From Geobacteraceae bacterium (GTDB lineage Bacteria > Desulfobacterota > Desulfuromonadia > Geobacterales > Pseudopelobacteraceae): a stretch of DNA of 64,000 bases. The translations under genes and the position numbers were made by a program. The notes under the pieces were generated by a model, which ran no database searches, had not been told where the DNA came from, and worked only from the letters and a program-made list of their open reading frames with translations. Location of the stretch: the NCBI GenBank assembly GCA_021286935.1, contig JAJTBI010000005.1, forward strand, positions 21,822 through 85,821, in the 5' to 3' direction. The number at the start of each line of letters is the position of its first letter. Position 1 is the first letter of the stretch. Below are positions 9,721-19,113 of the stretch, one piece after another.

Positions 9721-11304
9721 ATGAATGTCAAAAACAGTTTTAACGCAGAGGGAAAGATCGAGGGGCAGAGGTGCAGAGAAAAGTTGTCTGGAAGAGAAAC
9801 TATGCTGACTCCGATGAATACCTTAAGTTCAATTGTTTTTTTTGATTTTACCCATAAAAAAATGTTGTCTCCCTCTGTGTCTCTGCGCCTCTGCGTTAAA
9901 AATGCAGTTATGGCAGGTGCGCTCATGCTATTTGTATCCGGTTGCACCATGGCCCCTAGCTACACCCGCCCTGATGCGCCGGTGGCAGCCACCTGGCCCA
10001 GCGGTGGGGCCTACAAGGCCGAGGCTGGCAAGCCTGACCAGAAGCCGCTGTCTGAGGTGCCCTGGCGGGAATTTTTTATAGAGCCCCGTCTGCAAAAAGT
10101 GATTGAGCTGGCTCTGGACAACAACCGCGATCTGCGGGTAGCTGCCCTGACCATTGACAAGACCCGTGCTCAGTACCAGATTCAGCGGGCTGACCTGTTG
10201 CCAACGGTTAACGGCACTGCCGGTGCTATGATTCAACGGGTACCGGGGGATTTGAACAGTTCCGGCCATGCGGTGATAAATCGGCAGTACAACGTCGGTC
10301 TTGGGGTCAGTAATTATGAGCTGGACCTGTTTGGACGGGTGCAAAGCTTGAAAGATCAGGCCCTGCAGCAGTATCTGGCAACGGAACAGGCCCGCAACAG
10401 CATCCAGATCAGTCTGGTGGCCGAGACTGCCAATGCTTGGCTGACCCTGGCAGCTGACCGTGAACGGCTGAAGATTGCCCGCGATACCCTGGCAAGCCAG
10501 CAGGAATACTACCAGATCATGAAGCATCGTTTTGATGCCGGAATTACCACTGCCCTTGACCTCTATCAGGCCCAGACCGCGGTTGATACGGCCAGGCTGG
10601 ACAGTGCCCGCTACACCACACTGGTGGCCCAGGATCAGAACGCCCTTGCCCTGCTGGTGGGGAGGGCAGTGCCAGCTGAGCTGCTGCCAACGGAGCTGGG
10701 TACAATAACGGCGTTGCAGGAAGTCCCAACAGGCCTGCCGTCTGAGGTGCTGTTAAAACGCCCTGATGTCCTGGCTGCAGAACTTCGTCTGAAAGGGGCC
10801 AACGCCAACATTGGCGCGGCCCGGGCCGCCTTTTTCCCCCGGATTGGCCTGAGTGCCAGTTTTGGCACGGCCAGCGCCAAGCTGACCGACCTGTTTCAGC
10901 CCGGTTCTGTGGCCTGGAACTTCATGCCGCAGGTCAGTGTGCCGCTGTTCGATACCGGTCGGAACATTGCCGGTCTGGATGTCAGCAAGGCAGATCGTGA
11001 TATCGCCGTAGCCCAATATGAAAAGACGATCCAGACCGCCTTCCGTGAGGTGGCTGATGCCTTGGCCCAGCGTGGCACCATCAATGATCAGTTGGCAGCC
11101 CAACAGTCGCTGACCGATGCCACGGCTGAAAGCCATCGTCTTTCCCAGGCACGTTACGACAGAGGAGTAGATAGCTATCTGACGGTGATTGTTGCGCAAC
11201 GCGCCCTGTATGCTGCCCAGCAGAATCTGATCACGGTCCGGCTGGCCAGGCTGGCCAACCAGACTACAACCTACAAGGTGCTGGGGGGTGGGGCTGCCAA
11301 GTGA
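9721..11304 (+). CDS. Outer-membrane efflux channel, OprM/NodT family, with a repeat inserted at its start
   Basis: Trimeric outer-membrane exit duct of the RND system. From ATG 9721, which has GGAGGGG in the right place, the frame codes for 527 residues. A lipoprotein signal (AVMAGALMLFVSGC) begins only at about residue 60, because a 168 bp palindromic repeat (9736-9903) lies between the start codon and the signal. The repeat has no stop and is a multiple of three, so the frame stays open. The rest is normal: two outer-membrane efflux repeats, TMAPSYTRPDAPV after the lipid Cys, and the closing YKVLGGGA. Translation might restart inside the repeat (ATG 9802) or at ATG 9910, giving a normal signal peptide. 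Function of the extended form is uncertain. Confidence 0.9.
   Translation: MNVKNSFNAEGKIEGQRCREKLSGRETMLTPMNTLSSIVFFDFTHKKMLSPSVSLRLCVKNAVMAGALMLFVSGCTMAPSYTRPDAPVAATWPSGGAYKAEAGKPDQKPLSEVPWREFFIEPRLQKVIELALDNNRDLRVAALTIDKTRAQYQIQRADLLPTVNGTAGAMIQRVPGDLNSSGHAVINRQYNVGLGVSNYELDLFGRVQSLKDQALQQYLATEQARNSIQISLVAETANAWLTLAADRERLKIARDTLASQQEYYQIMKHRFDAGITTALDLYQAQTAVDTARLDSARYTTLVAQDQNALALLVGRAVPAELLPTELGTITALQEVPTGLPSEVLLKRPDVLAAELRLKGANANIGAARAAFFPRIGLSASFGTASAKLTDLFQPGSVAWNFMPQVSVPLFDTGRNIAGLDVSKADRDIAVAQYEKTIQTAFREVADALAQRGTINDQLAAQQSLTDATAESHRLSQARYDRGVDSYLTVIVAQRALYAAQQNLITVRLARLANQTTTYKVLGGGAAK
9736..9903. repeat. Palindromic repeat element inserted in the channel gene
   Basis: The left end holds TTTTAACGCAGAGG (9738-9751) and the right end its reverse complement CCTCTGCGTTAAAA, followed by further CAGAG/CTCTG runs. 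The copies flanking the unit are GTCAAAAAC and GTTAAAAAT, so excising 168 bp rebuilds a plain start, MNVKNAVMAGAL. Repeats of the ACGCAGAGGCGCAGAG kind are widely scattered in some bacterial genomes; it carries no coding capacity of its own beyond the host frame. Confidence 0.8.
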
Positions 11305-12236
11305 AACCTTTACCTCGTTTGAGATTGATGATGGGGATTCTCTTGTTTGCAGCACTGCAAACGGGGCAGGTGGATTGTGCAGATCTGGGCTCCCAGGCTA
11401 GGTTTCCGTTGTCACCGGAATGGGAACTCCCCTCTGCTACAACCGCTTTGGATAAACGGATGCAACAGGAACAGCAGGCCTCCGGCCTGCTGTTTTCTAT
11501 TTTACCTCACAAATCCAATTACCTGCTGCCGGTTACCTATAATGCATCCCCGAACAATAACGTTTATAAGGGGTTAACAGATAGTAATGAGTCGCTAGAC
11601 AACCTTGAGGTTAAATTTCAGTTAAGTATCAAAACTCCGCTCTGGGAAAATATCTTTGGCAATAACGGCACTCTGTATGTGGCCTACAGTCAACTTGCGT
11701 TCTGGCAGGCCTATAACAGTAAAATTTCGGCTCCGTTCAGGGAGATTAACTTTGAGCCGGAGATATTTTTGGCCTTCAATACCGGCTATGAAGTTTACGG
11801 TGTAACCAGCCAGGTGATGTCGATTGCTTTCAACCATCAGTCCAATGGGCGTTCAAAGCCACTTTCCCGTAGTTGGAACCGGATTGTGGCCAACCTTCCG
11901 TTCAGCAGGGGGGATACCTATTTTGCGCTCAGGCCGTGGTTCCGCATCCCTGAAGCGGCGCAGGACGATGATAACCCCGCCATGGAAAGATATTTCGGAT
12001 ATGGAGAACTGCAATTGTTACAAAAAATTAGGGAGCACACTCTGACACTTATGCTGCGCAACAACCTGCGTACCTCAGGGAACAAAGGGGCAGTGCAATT
12101 GGATTGGAGTTTTCCACTGCACAAGAAGCTGAAGGGGTATGTCCAGTATTTTAACGGCTATGGTGAAAGTTTGGTGGATTATAATCACACCATCAACCGG
12201 GTCGGCATCGGTGTAATGCTAACGGATTGGTTGTAG
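11301..12236 (+). CDS. pldA: Outer-membrane phospholipase A (OMPLA)
   Basis: Outer-membrane beta-barrel phospholipase A1/A2 that hydrolyses phospholipids when they reach the outer leaflet. 311 residues from GTG 11301, which overlaps the channel stop by four bases. A signal peptide covers about residues 1-26. The catalytic triad is visible as H179, S181 and N193 in FNHQSNGRSKPLSRSWN; the spacing (2 and 12) matches H142/S144/N156 of E. coli. The C-terminal strand ends in VMLTDWL with an aromatic penultimate residue, as barrels do. Being last in an efflux operon is unusual and suggests a combined envelope-stress or solvent response. Confidence 0.93.
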   Translation: MKPLPRLRLMMGILLFAALQTGQVDCADLGSQARFPLSPEWELPSATTALDKRMQQEQQASGLLFSILPHKSNYLLPVTYNASPNNNVYKGLTDSNESLDNLEVKFQLSIKTPLWENIFGNNGTLYVAYSQLAFWQAYNSKISAPFREINFEPEIFLAFNTGYEVYGVTSQVMSIAFNHQSNGRSKPLSRSWNRIVANLPFSRGDTYFALRPWFRIPEAAQDDDNPAMERYFGYGELQLLQKIREHTLTLMLRNNLRTSGNKGAVQLDWSFPLHKKLKGYVQYFNGYGESLVDYNHTINRVGIGVMLTDWL

Positions 12237-12272
12237 CGATTACTCGTGGATCAATAGCTTTTGCCGCAGTAC

Positions 12273-12300
12273 TTGACAGTGGGATTTTTTTTGATAGTCT
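12273..12300 (+). promoter_or_regulatory. Sigma-70 type promoter for the second TetR gene
   Basis: TTGACA at 12273-12278 and TAGTCT at 12295-12300 with a 16 bp spacer, 41 bp before ATG 12341. A palindrome that can act as operator lies just downstream. Confidence 0.55.
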
Positions 12301-12307
12301 TTTGATT

Positions 12308-12319
12308 GAATGATCATTC
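12308..12319. promoter_or_regulatory. Palindromic operator, TetR type
   Basis: The perfect 12 bp palindrome GAATGATCATTC lies 8 bp after the predicted -10 and resembles the half-sites of the operator at 4658-4681, which precedes the paralogous regulator. The two TetR proteins may cross-bind. Confidence 0.55.
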
Positions 12320-12340
12320 GGTATTTGAAGGATGTGACCT

Positions 12341-12910
12341 ATGGAGAGTACTGACAAGCGAATTGCAGTGATACAGGCAACCATCGAGTTGGTGGCGGAA
12401 TATGGGTTTCACGGTTCTCCCATGTCTCAGGTTGCTAAACGGGCAGGTGTAGCAGCAGGCACTATATATCATTATTTTGAGAGTAAAGACGCGCTCATAG
12501 AGAGCTCCTATGCCCATCTGGAAGAAGAATTGATTGCGTCCATCAAGCAGGGGTATTGCGAAGAAGGTCCTGTGCAGGAGCGCTTCATGCATATCGGGCG
12601 AGCGTTGGTTGACAATTTCATCGCGTTTCCTATGAAATTTTGCTTTATCGAACAATTTCATAACTCTCCCTATGGGGTAGCCAGTAGACGGGAAAAGATG
12701 TTGGGTAAAAAGAACGACCTTATCTCTTCTGTTTTTGAAGATGCACGGCAACAGGGTCTTATCAAGGAATTACCTTTGCTAGTAATTTTCGCTTTGGCGT
12801 TCGGTCCGTTACTGATCATAATTCGTGATCATATCTTTGGGCTTGTACAACTTGATAGCTTTCTGATTGAGGAAACAGTCAGGGCCTGCTGGGATGCGCT
12901 AAAAAGTTGA
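12341..12910 (+). CDS. TetR/AcrR family regulator, paralogue of the pump regulator
   Basis: 189 residues, with an HTH at about 9-54 (QVAKRAGVAAGTIYHYF) and a ligand domain sharing the stretch FIEQFHNSPYG and the C-terminal ACWDAL with the TetR at 4695. The two proteins therefore arose by duplication and now flank the RND/pldA unit. It has its own promoter and palindrome, so it is probably not just an extension of the pump operon. The downstream gap to 13067 holds another small palindrome, TGAATATTCA (12948-12957). Predicted role: a second repressor of the pump or of a neighbouring target. Confidence 0.9.
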   Translation: MESTDKRIAVIQATIELVAEYGFHGSPMSQVAKRAGVAAGTIYHYFESKDALIESSYAHLEEELIASIKQGYCEEGPVQERFMHIGRALVDNFIAFPMKFCFIEQFHNSPYGVASRREKMLGKKNDLISSVFEDARQQGLIKELPLLVIFALAFGPLLIIIRDHIFGLVQLDSFLIEETVRACWDALKS

Positions 12911-13066
12911 TAGTGTGGCCTGCAGAAATTAACACCTCTTTATCGAATGAATATTCAATCTGTACGTTTCGTCGTTAATGTGGAAGCAATAGAGCCGGTA
13001 GCACGATACGTCTTTGCTGTGGCATGTAACTGCCGATTTCACCCTTAACCCAACTAAATAGGTCTC

Positions 13067-13690
13067 ATGGATTTGACCGGTGATACATGCAGGCACGTGG
13101 AAGGCGAGGTCGCGGGTATGCAACTTCAACTAATTATACGGGGTGCTACCGCATGTTTGCAAAAAACATTCGGTATTCAACTGCCTTTGGATTGGGTGGC
13201 AGACTCGTGCTGCACTTATGGTCAATCAGGGCTCGTGATACGTCAAGGCGTGCAGGGCGAGCGCCAGGCATCTCTGGCTCGTTTTTGGAGCGTTGCAGAT
13301 GCATGGACCATTAACGAAAGTAGACTGGGATTATCGCACTACACAGTTCAGCGCTGCATTATGCCGGTAAGCTGCTTCCGCATCATGAAAGACGGCAAAT
13401 GGTATGAAGTTTTGTTGAATGATGGCTCATACATGAGTTGCGCCGGTATCTGGGAGGCTTGGCAGAATGCCGCTGGATTACAGCAAGAGGGCGTTGTGCT
13501 CATTACAACCATGGCAAATGTACTGTTGACTCCGTTTCAAAAGATGATGCCGTTTCTCCTGCATCACTCTGAACTTGCTGACTGGCTACAAAGTGAAAGG
13601 CCACTCAAACAGGATCTACAACGACTTGCAAGTCCGTATCCTTCGGAATTGATGAACGTAACACCCCTGTTCTCTCCTGAAGATCAATAG
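13067..13690 (+). CDS. Degenerate SRAP (YedK/HMCES-like) domain protein
   Basis: 207 residues; a start at ATG 13118 is also possible. Its order of motifs follows the SRAP family, which crosslinks to abasic sites in single-stranded DNA: TINESRL around N83, RCIMPVSCFRI, CAGIWEAW, then LITTMANVLLTPFQKMMPFLL. Compared with YedK, the Asn is kept (N83), but the catalytic Cys2 directly after the initiator Met is absent, the active-site Glu is R105, and the His is Q158. The fold is therefore recognisable but the chemistry looks lost. It may be a pseudoenzyme with DNA-binding or regulatory function, or a gene in decay; the neighbourhood (gene fragments just downstream) fits decay. Confidence 0.7.
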   Translation: MDLTGDTCRHVEGEVAGMQLQLIIRGATACLQKTFGIQLPLDWVADSCCTYGQSGLVIRQGVQGERQASLARFWSVADAWTINESRLGLSHYTVQRCIMPVSCFRIMKDGKWYEVLLNDGSYMSCAGIWEAWQNAAGLQQEGVVLITTMANVLLTPFQKMMPFLLHHSELADWLQSERPLKQDLQRLASPYPSELMNVTPLFSPEDQ

Positions 13691-13757
13691 ACACACCGCT
13701 ACCTGCAATAGTGGTCTACAGAAGAGGAGCAAACGGAGCAAAGGAGACGCAGACAGC

Positions 13758-13990
<233 letters not shown>

Positions 13991-13993
13991 GCC

Positions 13994-14149
13994 ATGACAA
14001 ACAAAAATGAAGAAACACCCACAAAAAAACCTAGATTTATTATGTACTTTTGCTTGGCCCTGATTGTAGCAGGCGTGGCACTGTATGTTCTTGCTCAGGA
14101 GCCGGCGCCTGGGTGGCCCATAAATCTTATTAATCTACTTTTTAAATGA
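13994..14149 (+). CDS. Small single-pass membrane protein, unknown
   Basis: 51 residues: a charged N-terminus (KNEETPTKKPRF), one hydrophobic segment at about 15-33 (IMYFCLALIVAGVALYVLA), and a short Pro/Trp-containing tail. It starts four bases after the fabI remnant stop and ends 12 bp before the HD-GYP gene, so it may be co-transcribed with the latter. A GGGG run lies upstream at a loose distance. No family is recognised; it could be a real small protein or a relic of the old fabI operon. Confidence 0.5.
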   Translation: MTNKNEETPTKKPRFIMYFCLALIVAGVALYVLAQEPAPGWPINLINLLFK

Positions 14150-14161
14150 TGAGAGCACATA

Positions 14162-15217
14162 ATGATGATTTTAGAATCACCCGAATCAGAAACATGGGCA
14201 ACTGATATAGGCTTAAACGCTAAGATTTTGCGCGGACTCGTCATGTCGTCGCCGCTAGGCATACTGGCAGTTGACACAAAGGGTATTATCCGTTTGTGGA
14301 ATAAGGCGGCTGAAAAGGTATCAGGCTGGCGGGAAGATGAAGTGATTGGGCAACCAATCAGAGTGCTTTCTGAAAAAGGAGGGAAAAAGTATGAAGAACT
14401 TCGAGAAAGGACACAAAAACTTGAGGTTTTTACCTCGCTTCCTATGCAGGCAACCAAAAAGGATGGCACTGCAATTCTGATTAGTTACTCAACAGCACCG
14501 GTGCTCAATGCGGATGGGCGTGTTATTGGAGCCGTGGCAATTCTGTATGACATTACGGAAAAGATGGAGCTTGAAAACAATTTAAAAATGCAGCTTGAGA
14601 AGCAGGCCAGGATCATTGATGAAACCGTGCATGCTTTGGCAACGGCAATTGAAAAGCGAGATCCCTACACGTTCGGACATCAGCAGCGTGTTGCCCAGTT
14701 AGCCGGCGCAATTGCCATGGAAATGGGATGTTTTGACGAAGCAAGTATCAAGGGCATAATAACTGCTGCCAGTATTCATGACATTGGCAAATTGTATGTG
14801 CCTGCAGAAATTTTAACTCGGCCGGGTAGGCTGACAAATATCGAGTTTGAGCTGATCAAGACGCATCCTCAGGCAGGATATGAGATCCTTCAGCAGATTG
14901 AATTTCCCTGGCCTATTGCCAGAATGGTTCAGCAACACCACGAACGTTTGGATGGTAGTGGTTATCCTGGCCAATTGGCTGGTGATGATATTCTTCTGGA
15001 GGCACGAATTATCGGTGTAGCCGATATGGTTGAGGCCATGTCGTCCCACCGTCCGTATCGTCCAGGAAAAGGACAGGAGCTTGCTCTAAGAGAAATCAAG
15101 CGTGCCAGCGGGAGTGCTTTTGATCCTCACATTGTCAATGCCTGCCTTGAAGTTTTCAGAAAGGGGTTTATGCTGAAAAATAGTGATATTGTACCCTGCG
15201 GGACAGACAACGCTTAA
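14162..15217 (+). CDS. PAS domain HD-GYP phosphodiesterase (c-di-GMP)
   Basis: Soluble signalling enzyme of 351 residues expected to hydrolyse cyclic di-GMP. Residues about 20-135 form a PAS sensor (PLGILAVDTKGIIRLWNKAAEKVSGW, given here as the region 31-56); a short coiled coil follows at 135-160. The HD-GYP domain covers about 155-335, with the HD pair H206/D207 in IHDIGK, the second His pair at 259-260 and GYP at 267-269 in LDGSGYPG. All metal-site motifs look intact. No receiver domain is present, so the PAS domain is the likely input. It stands 35 bp before the HlyD/ABC genes but its functional link to them is unclear. Confidence 0.94.
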   Translation: MMILESPESETWATDIGLNAKILRGLVMSSPLGILAVDTKGIIRLWNKAAEKVSGWREDEVIGQPIRVLSEKGGKKYEELRERTQKLEVFTSLPMQATKKDGTAILISYSTAPVLNADGRVIGAVAILYDITEKMELENNLKMQLEKQARIIDETVHALATAIEKRDPYTFGHQQRVAQLAGAIAMEMGCFDEASIKGIITAASIHDIGKLYVPAEILTRPGRLTNIEFELIKTHPQAGYEILQQIEFPWPIARMVQQHHERLDGSGYPGQLAGDDILLEARIIGVADMVEAMSSHRPYRPGKGQELALREIKRASGSAFDPHIVNACLEVFRKGFMLKNSDIVPCGTDNA

Positions 15218-15252
15218 CAGAGCCCCTGCCTGTCACATAAAAGAGGAAACTC

Positions 15253-16326
15253 ATGACCGGACAACAGAAAAAATGGCTGCTGAGAGCTGCCGTACTCCTT
15301 GGGCTGACCGTAGCAGGCATTGTCGCCTGGCAGAAGATTGGCGGTAACGGCAAAGATCCCGGCATTGTCAGCGGTAACGGCCGCATTGAGGCGGTTGAGA
15401 TCGATGTGAGTACCAAAGTAGCCGGACGGGTCAAGGATATCTTGGTCAGCGAAGGGGCGTTTGTCACCGCAGGTCAGGTTGTGGCGGTCATGGATACCGA
15501 GACCCTGGAGGCCCAATTATGGCAGGCCCGGGCGCAGTTGCAGCAGGCCCGGAGCGCGGTTGCCACGAACCAGAGCCAGCTTGCTCAGCGCCAAAGTGAA
15601 AAGGCGGCAGCCCTGGCTATGGTCAGCCAGCGGGAGGTTGAACTGGTCAAGGCCCGCCAGCATGCGCGTCGTTCTGCAGAACTGGTACAGGACCGGGCAA
15701 TTGCAAAGCAGGATGCCGATGACGATGCAGCACTGCTGCGAAGTACTGAGGCGACGCTCCATGCGGCCCAGGCCCAGAGCGCAGCCGTTGATTCAACCAT
15801 CACGGCAGCCAGAACCCAGATTGGTGGAGCACAATCAGCGGTGGAAGCCGCCCGGGCCAATGTCGAGCGGATTCAGGCCGAGCTGCGTGACAGTACCTTG
15901 AAGTCCCCACGCGACGGCCGGGTGCAGTACAAGGTGGCCCAGCTCGGTGAAGTGGTGGCGGCAGGCGGGCGTGTTTTAAGTCTGGTTGACTTAAGCGATG
16001 TCTATATGACCTTTTTCCTGCCCACCACCGAGGCAGGCAAGCTGGCTATGGGCAGCGAGGTGCGGCTGGTGCTGGATGCTGCTCCGCAGTATGTGATTCC
16101 GGCCAGGGTGTCGTTTGTTGCTGATGTGGCCCAGTTTACCCCCAAGACGGTGGAAACCGCCAGCGAGCGTGAGAAGCTGATGTTCCGGGTGCGTGCCCGG
16201 ATTCCGCCAGAGCTGCTGAAGAAACATATCACCCGGGTCAAGACCGGCCTGCCCGGCGTGGCCTGGGTACGGCTTGATGCCACCAAACCCTGGCCTGCCC
16301 GTCTGCAGATCAAACTGCCACAATGA
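15253..16326 (+). CDS. HlyD-family adaptor of an ABC exporter (YhiI/YbhG type)
   Basis: Inner-membrane anchored periplasmic adaptor, 357 residues. One signal anchor covers residues about 8-25. A biotinyl-lipoyl half ([20 protein letters not shown]) precedes a long Ala/Gln/Arg-rich coiled-coil hairpin at about 85-215, then the second lipoyl half ([18 protein letters not shown]) and a beta-barrel. GAGGAAAC lies before ATG 15253. Its stop overlaps the ABC gene start by four bases, so translation is coupled. With the next two genes it forms the same trio as E. coli yhiI-rbbA-yhhJ. Confidence 0.94.
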   Translation: MTGQQKKWLLRAAVLLGLTVAGIVAWQKIGGNGKDPGIVSGNGRIEAVEIDVSTKVAGRVKDILVSEGAFVTAGQVVAVMDTETLEAQLWQARAQLQQARSAVATNQSQLAQRQSEKAAALAMVSQREVELVKARQHARRSAELVQDRAIAKQDADDDAALLRSTEATLHAAQAQSAAVDSTITAARTQIGGAQSAVEAARANVERIQAELRDSTLKSPRDGRVQYKVAQLGEVVAAGGRVLSLVDLSDVYMTFFLPTTEAGKLAMGSEVRLVLDAAPQYVIPARVSFVADVAQFTPKTVETASEREKLMFRVRARIPPELLKKHITRVKTGLPGVAWVRLDATKPWPARLQIKLPQ

Positions 16327-19112
16327 GCGGAGCTGCCACACCAAGCAGGCATCTGCCTTTGCCGCCTGTAGCACGCCTGCAGGGGATCAGTCTGCGCTAC
16401 GGCAAGACCGTGGCGTTGACAGAGATCAGCCTTGAACTGCCTGCCGGCTGTATGGTCGGTGTGATCGGTCCGGACGGCGTGGGTAAGTCCAGCCTCTTCT
16501 CTCTGATTGCCGGTTCACGGGCCATCCAGACCGGCCAGGCTGAGGTGCTGGGCGGCAGCATGGCTGACCGGCGGCACCGCCGGGAGATCTGCCCCCGGAT
16601 CGCCTTTATGCCGCAGGGGTTGGGTAAAAACCTCTATCCAACCCTCTCCGTATTTGAAAATGTGGAGTTCTTTGCCCGGCTGTTCGGCCATGACCGCCGG
16701 GAGCGTGAACGTCGTATTGCCGAACTGCTGCAGGCCACCGGGCTGGCACCCTTTGCCAGCCGACCGGCCGGTAAGCTTTCTGGAGGGATGAAGCAGAAAC
16801 TGGGGCTTTGTTGCGCCCTGATCCATGATCCCGACCTCTTGATCCTGGATGAACCCACCACCGGTGTTGATCCCCTGTCGCGCCGCCAGTTCTGGGAGCT
16901 GATTGACCGGATTCGAGCCGGTCGCAGCAGCATGAGTGTGCTGATTGCTACGGCCTACATGGAGGAGGCGGCCCGTTTTGACTGGCTGGTGGCCATGAAT
17001 GCCGGACAGCTGCTTGCCACCGGCACACCACGGGAGCTGTTGGCCCAGACCAGCACCACAACGCTGGAAGAGGCGTTTATTGCCCTGCTACCCCAGGTGC
17101 AGCGTGAGGGGTACCGGCCGGTCAGCATCCCGCCCCGGGAAGCGGGCAGTGACGGTAAGACCGCCATTGAGGCCCAGGGCCTGACGATGCGTTTTGGTGA
17201 CTTTACCGCCGTTGACCAGGTCAGTTTTCGCATCGGCCAGGGCGAGATTTTTGGCTTTTTAGGTTCCAACGGCTGTGGCAAGACCACCACCATGAAGATG
17301 TTGACCGGACTGTTGCAGGCCAGCGCAGGCGAGGCATGGCTCTTTGGCCGTCCGGTGGACCCTCGTGATATTGAGACACGCCGTCGGGTTGGTTACATGA
17401 CCCAGTCCTTCTCGCTCTACAGTGAGCTGACGGTGCGTCAGAACCTGGTGCTGCACGCACGCCTCTTCAGCATGCCGGAAGCGGCGATTCCTGCCCGTGT
17501 TGCCGAGATGGCAGAGCGCTTTGGCCTGAATAGCGTGATGGAGAGCCTGCCAGACTCCCTGCCGCTGGGGCAGCGTCAACGTCTTTCCCTGGCAGTGGCC
17601 GTGATCCATGGGCCTGAAATGCTGATCCTCGATGAACCGACCTCGGGGGTTGATCCCGTGGCCCGGGATGCCTTCTGGCAGATCATGATTGATCTGGCGC
17701 GCAGGGATAAGGTCACTATCTTCATCTCGACCCACTTCATGAACGAGGCAGCACGCTGTGACCGGATCTCACTGATGCACGCCGGCCGGGTGCTGGTCAG
17801 TGACGCCCCGGCAGCACTGATCGCAGCACGCAAAACAGATACACTGGAAGAAGCGTTCATCAGTTATCTGGAAGAGGCAACTGATATGGCAGCAACTGTC
17901 CCTGTCCAAGCCGTTGCTGAACCGCTTAATGTTGCTCCGCCAACCAGTTCTTCTCTCCCTGCTGTCCCAACAGCCCCCCCCAGCTTCTTCAGCCTGCAGC
18001 GCCTGCTCAGTTATGGCCGGCGTGAGGCGCTGGAACTTGTCCGCGATCCGATTCGCCTGACCCTGGCCCTGCTGGGGAGCGTGATCCTGATGTTTGTGAT
18101 TGGCTATGGCATGACCATGGATGTCGAGAACCTGACCTTTGCAGGTCTTGACCGGGATCAGACGCCGCTCAGCCGGGACTACCTGCTCAGTCTTGCCGGT
18201 TCGCGCTATTTTCGTGAGCGCCCAGCCCTTAAGGATTATGCCGAGCTGGATCAACGGATGCGATCCGGCGAGATCAGCCTTGCAATTGAAATTCCGCATG
18301 GTTTTGCCCGCGATCTACACCGCGGTTCTCCGGTTGCTATTGGTGCCTGGATTGACGGCGCAATGCCCCAGCGGGCCGAAACGATCCGTGGCTATGTGCT
18401 GGGAATGCATGCCCAGTGGCTGGCAGCCCTGGCCCGGGAAAAGCTCAACGCGTCGGCCACGGCCTCTGCAGCTGAGATCGCGATCCGCTATCGTTACAAT
18501 CCTGATGTCAAGAGCCTGGTGGCCATGGTACCGGCGGTCATTCCGCTGCTTTTAATGCTGATTCCGGCCATGTTGAGTGCACTTTCGGTGGTGCGGGAGA
18601 AGGAGCTGGGCTCTATTGTCAATCTCTATGTTACGCCGGTCACCAAGCTGGAATTTCTGTTGGGCAAACAGCTTCCTTATCTGGCGCTGGCCATGCTTAG
18701 CTTTCTGATGCTGACCCTGCAGGCGGTTTGTATCTTCGGAGTACCGCTTAAAGGGAGTTTTGCAGCACTGACAGCCGGTGCACTTTTGTATGTGATTGTG
18801 GCTACCGCCTTTGGCCTGGTTGTCTCCACCTTCATGCGCAGTCAGATAGCCGCCCTGTTTGGTACCGCCATCCTGACCCTCCTGCCGGCAGTACAGTTCT
18901 CCGGCCTGGTTCATCCCGTCTCCTCACTGGAAGGGGTTGGAGCAGTGATCGGCAGGTTTTATCCGACAACCTATTTTCTGATTATCGCACGGGGCACCTT
19001 TTCCAAGGGGCTTGGTTTTGCTGATCTCCAGGCGTCGTTTGTACCGCTGGCCTTGGCGGCACCCCTGTTGTTGGCCCTGGCCACAGCCTTACTCAGGAAG
19101 CAGGACCGCTAA
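16323..19112 (+). CDS. rbbA: Fused double-ATPase/permease ABC exporter, RbbA-like
   Basis: 929-residue protein with two ABC ATPase domains followed by an ABC-2 permease, the architecture of RbbA. NBD1: Walker [10 protein letters not shown] at about 49-57, signature LSGGMKQKL, Walker [17 protein letters not shown]2: Walker [10 protein letters not shown] near 310, signature altered to LPLGQRQRL, Walker [14 protein letters not shown]. Residues about 555-925 hold six predicted membrane segments with a large extracytoplasmic loop after the first. In E. coli RbbA is described as ribosome-associated, but the neighbouring HlyD and permease genes fit an exporter better. The changed second signature (SGG to LGQ) may make the two sites unequal. 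Confidence 0.93.
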   Translation: MSGAATPSRHLPLPPVARLQGISLRYGKTVALTEISLELPAGCMVGVIGPDGVGKSSLFSLIAGSRAIQTGQAEVLGGSMADRRHRREICPRIAFMPQGLGKNLYPTLSVFENVEFFARLFGHDRRERERRIAELLQATGLAPFASRPAGKLSGGMKQKLGLCCALIHDPDLLILDEPTTGVDPLSRRQFWELIDRIRAGRSSMSVLIATAYMEEAARFDWLVAMNAGQLLATGTPRELLAQTSTTTLEEAFIALLPQVQREGYRPVSIPPREAGSDGKTAIEAQGLTMRFGDFTAVDQVSFRIGQGEIFGFLGSNGCGKTTTMKMLTGLLQASAGEAWLFGRPVDPRDIETRRRVGYMTQSFSLYSELTVRQNLVLHARLFSMPEAAIPARVAEMAERFGLNSVMESLPDSLPLGQRQRLSLAVAVIHGPEMLILDEPTSGVDPVARDAFWQIMIDLARRDKVTIFISTHFMNEAARCDRISLMHAGRVLVSDAPAALIAARKTDTLEEAFISYLEEATDMAATVPVQAVAEPLNVAPPTSSSLPAVPTAPPSFFSLQRLLSYGRREALELVRDPIRLTLALLGSVILMFVIGYGMTMDVENLTFAGLDRDQTPLSRDYLLSLAGSRYFRERPALKDYAELDQRMRSGEISLAIEIPHGFARDLHRGSPVAIGAWIDGAMPQRAETIRGYVLGMHAQWLAALAREKLNASATASAAEIAIRYRYNPDVKSLVAMVPAVIPLLLMLIPAMLSALSVVREKELGSIVNLYVTPVTKLEFLLGKQLPYLALAMLSFLMLTLQAVCIFGVPLKGSFAALTAGALLYVIVATAFGLVVSTFMRSQIAALFGTAILTLLPAVQFSGLVHPVSSLEGVGAVIGRFYPTTYFLIIARGTFSKGLGFADLQASFVPLALAAPLLLALATALLRKQDR

Positions 19113-19113
19113 A

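Noticed and set aside
12948..12957. Palindrome TGAATATTCA before the SRAP gene as an operator
   Set aside because: Short AT-rich palindromes are common; it resembles the TetR half-sites only partly, so it is not called as a separate feature.
13735..13757. A second copy of the ACGCAGAGG repeat near AGACGCAGACAGC
   Set aside because: Only a few bases match and no inverted partner is present.
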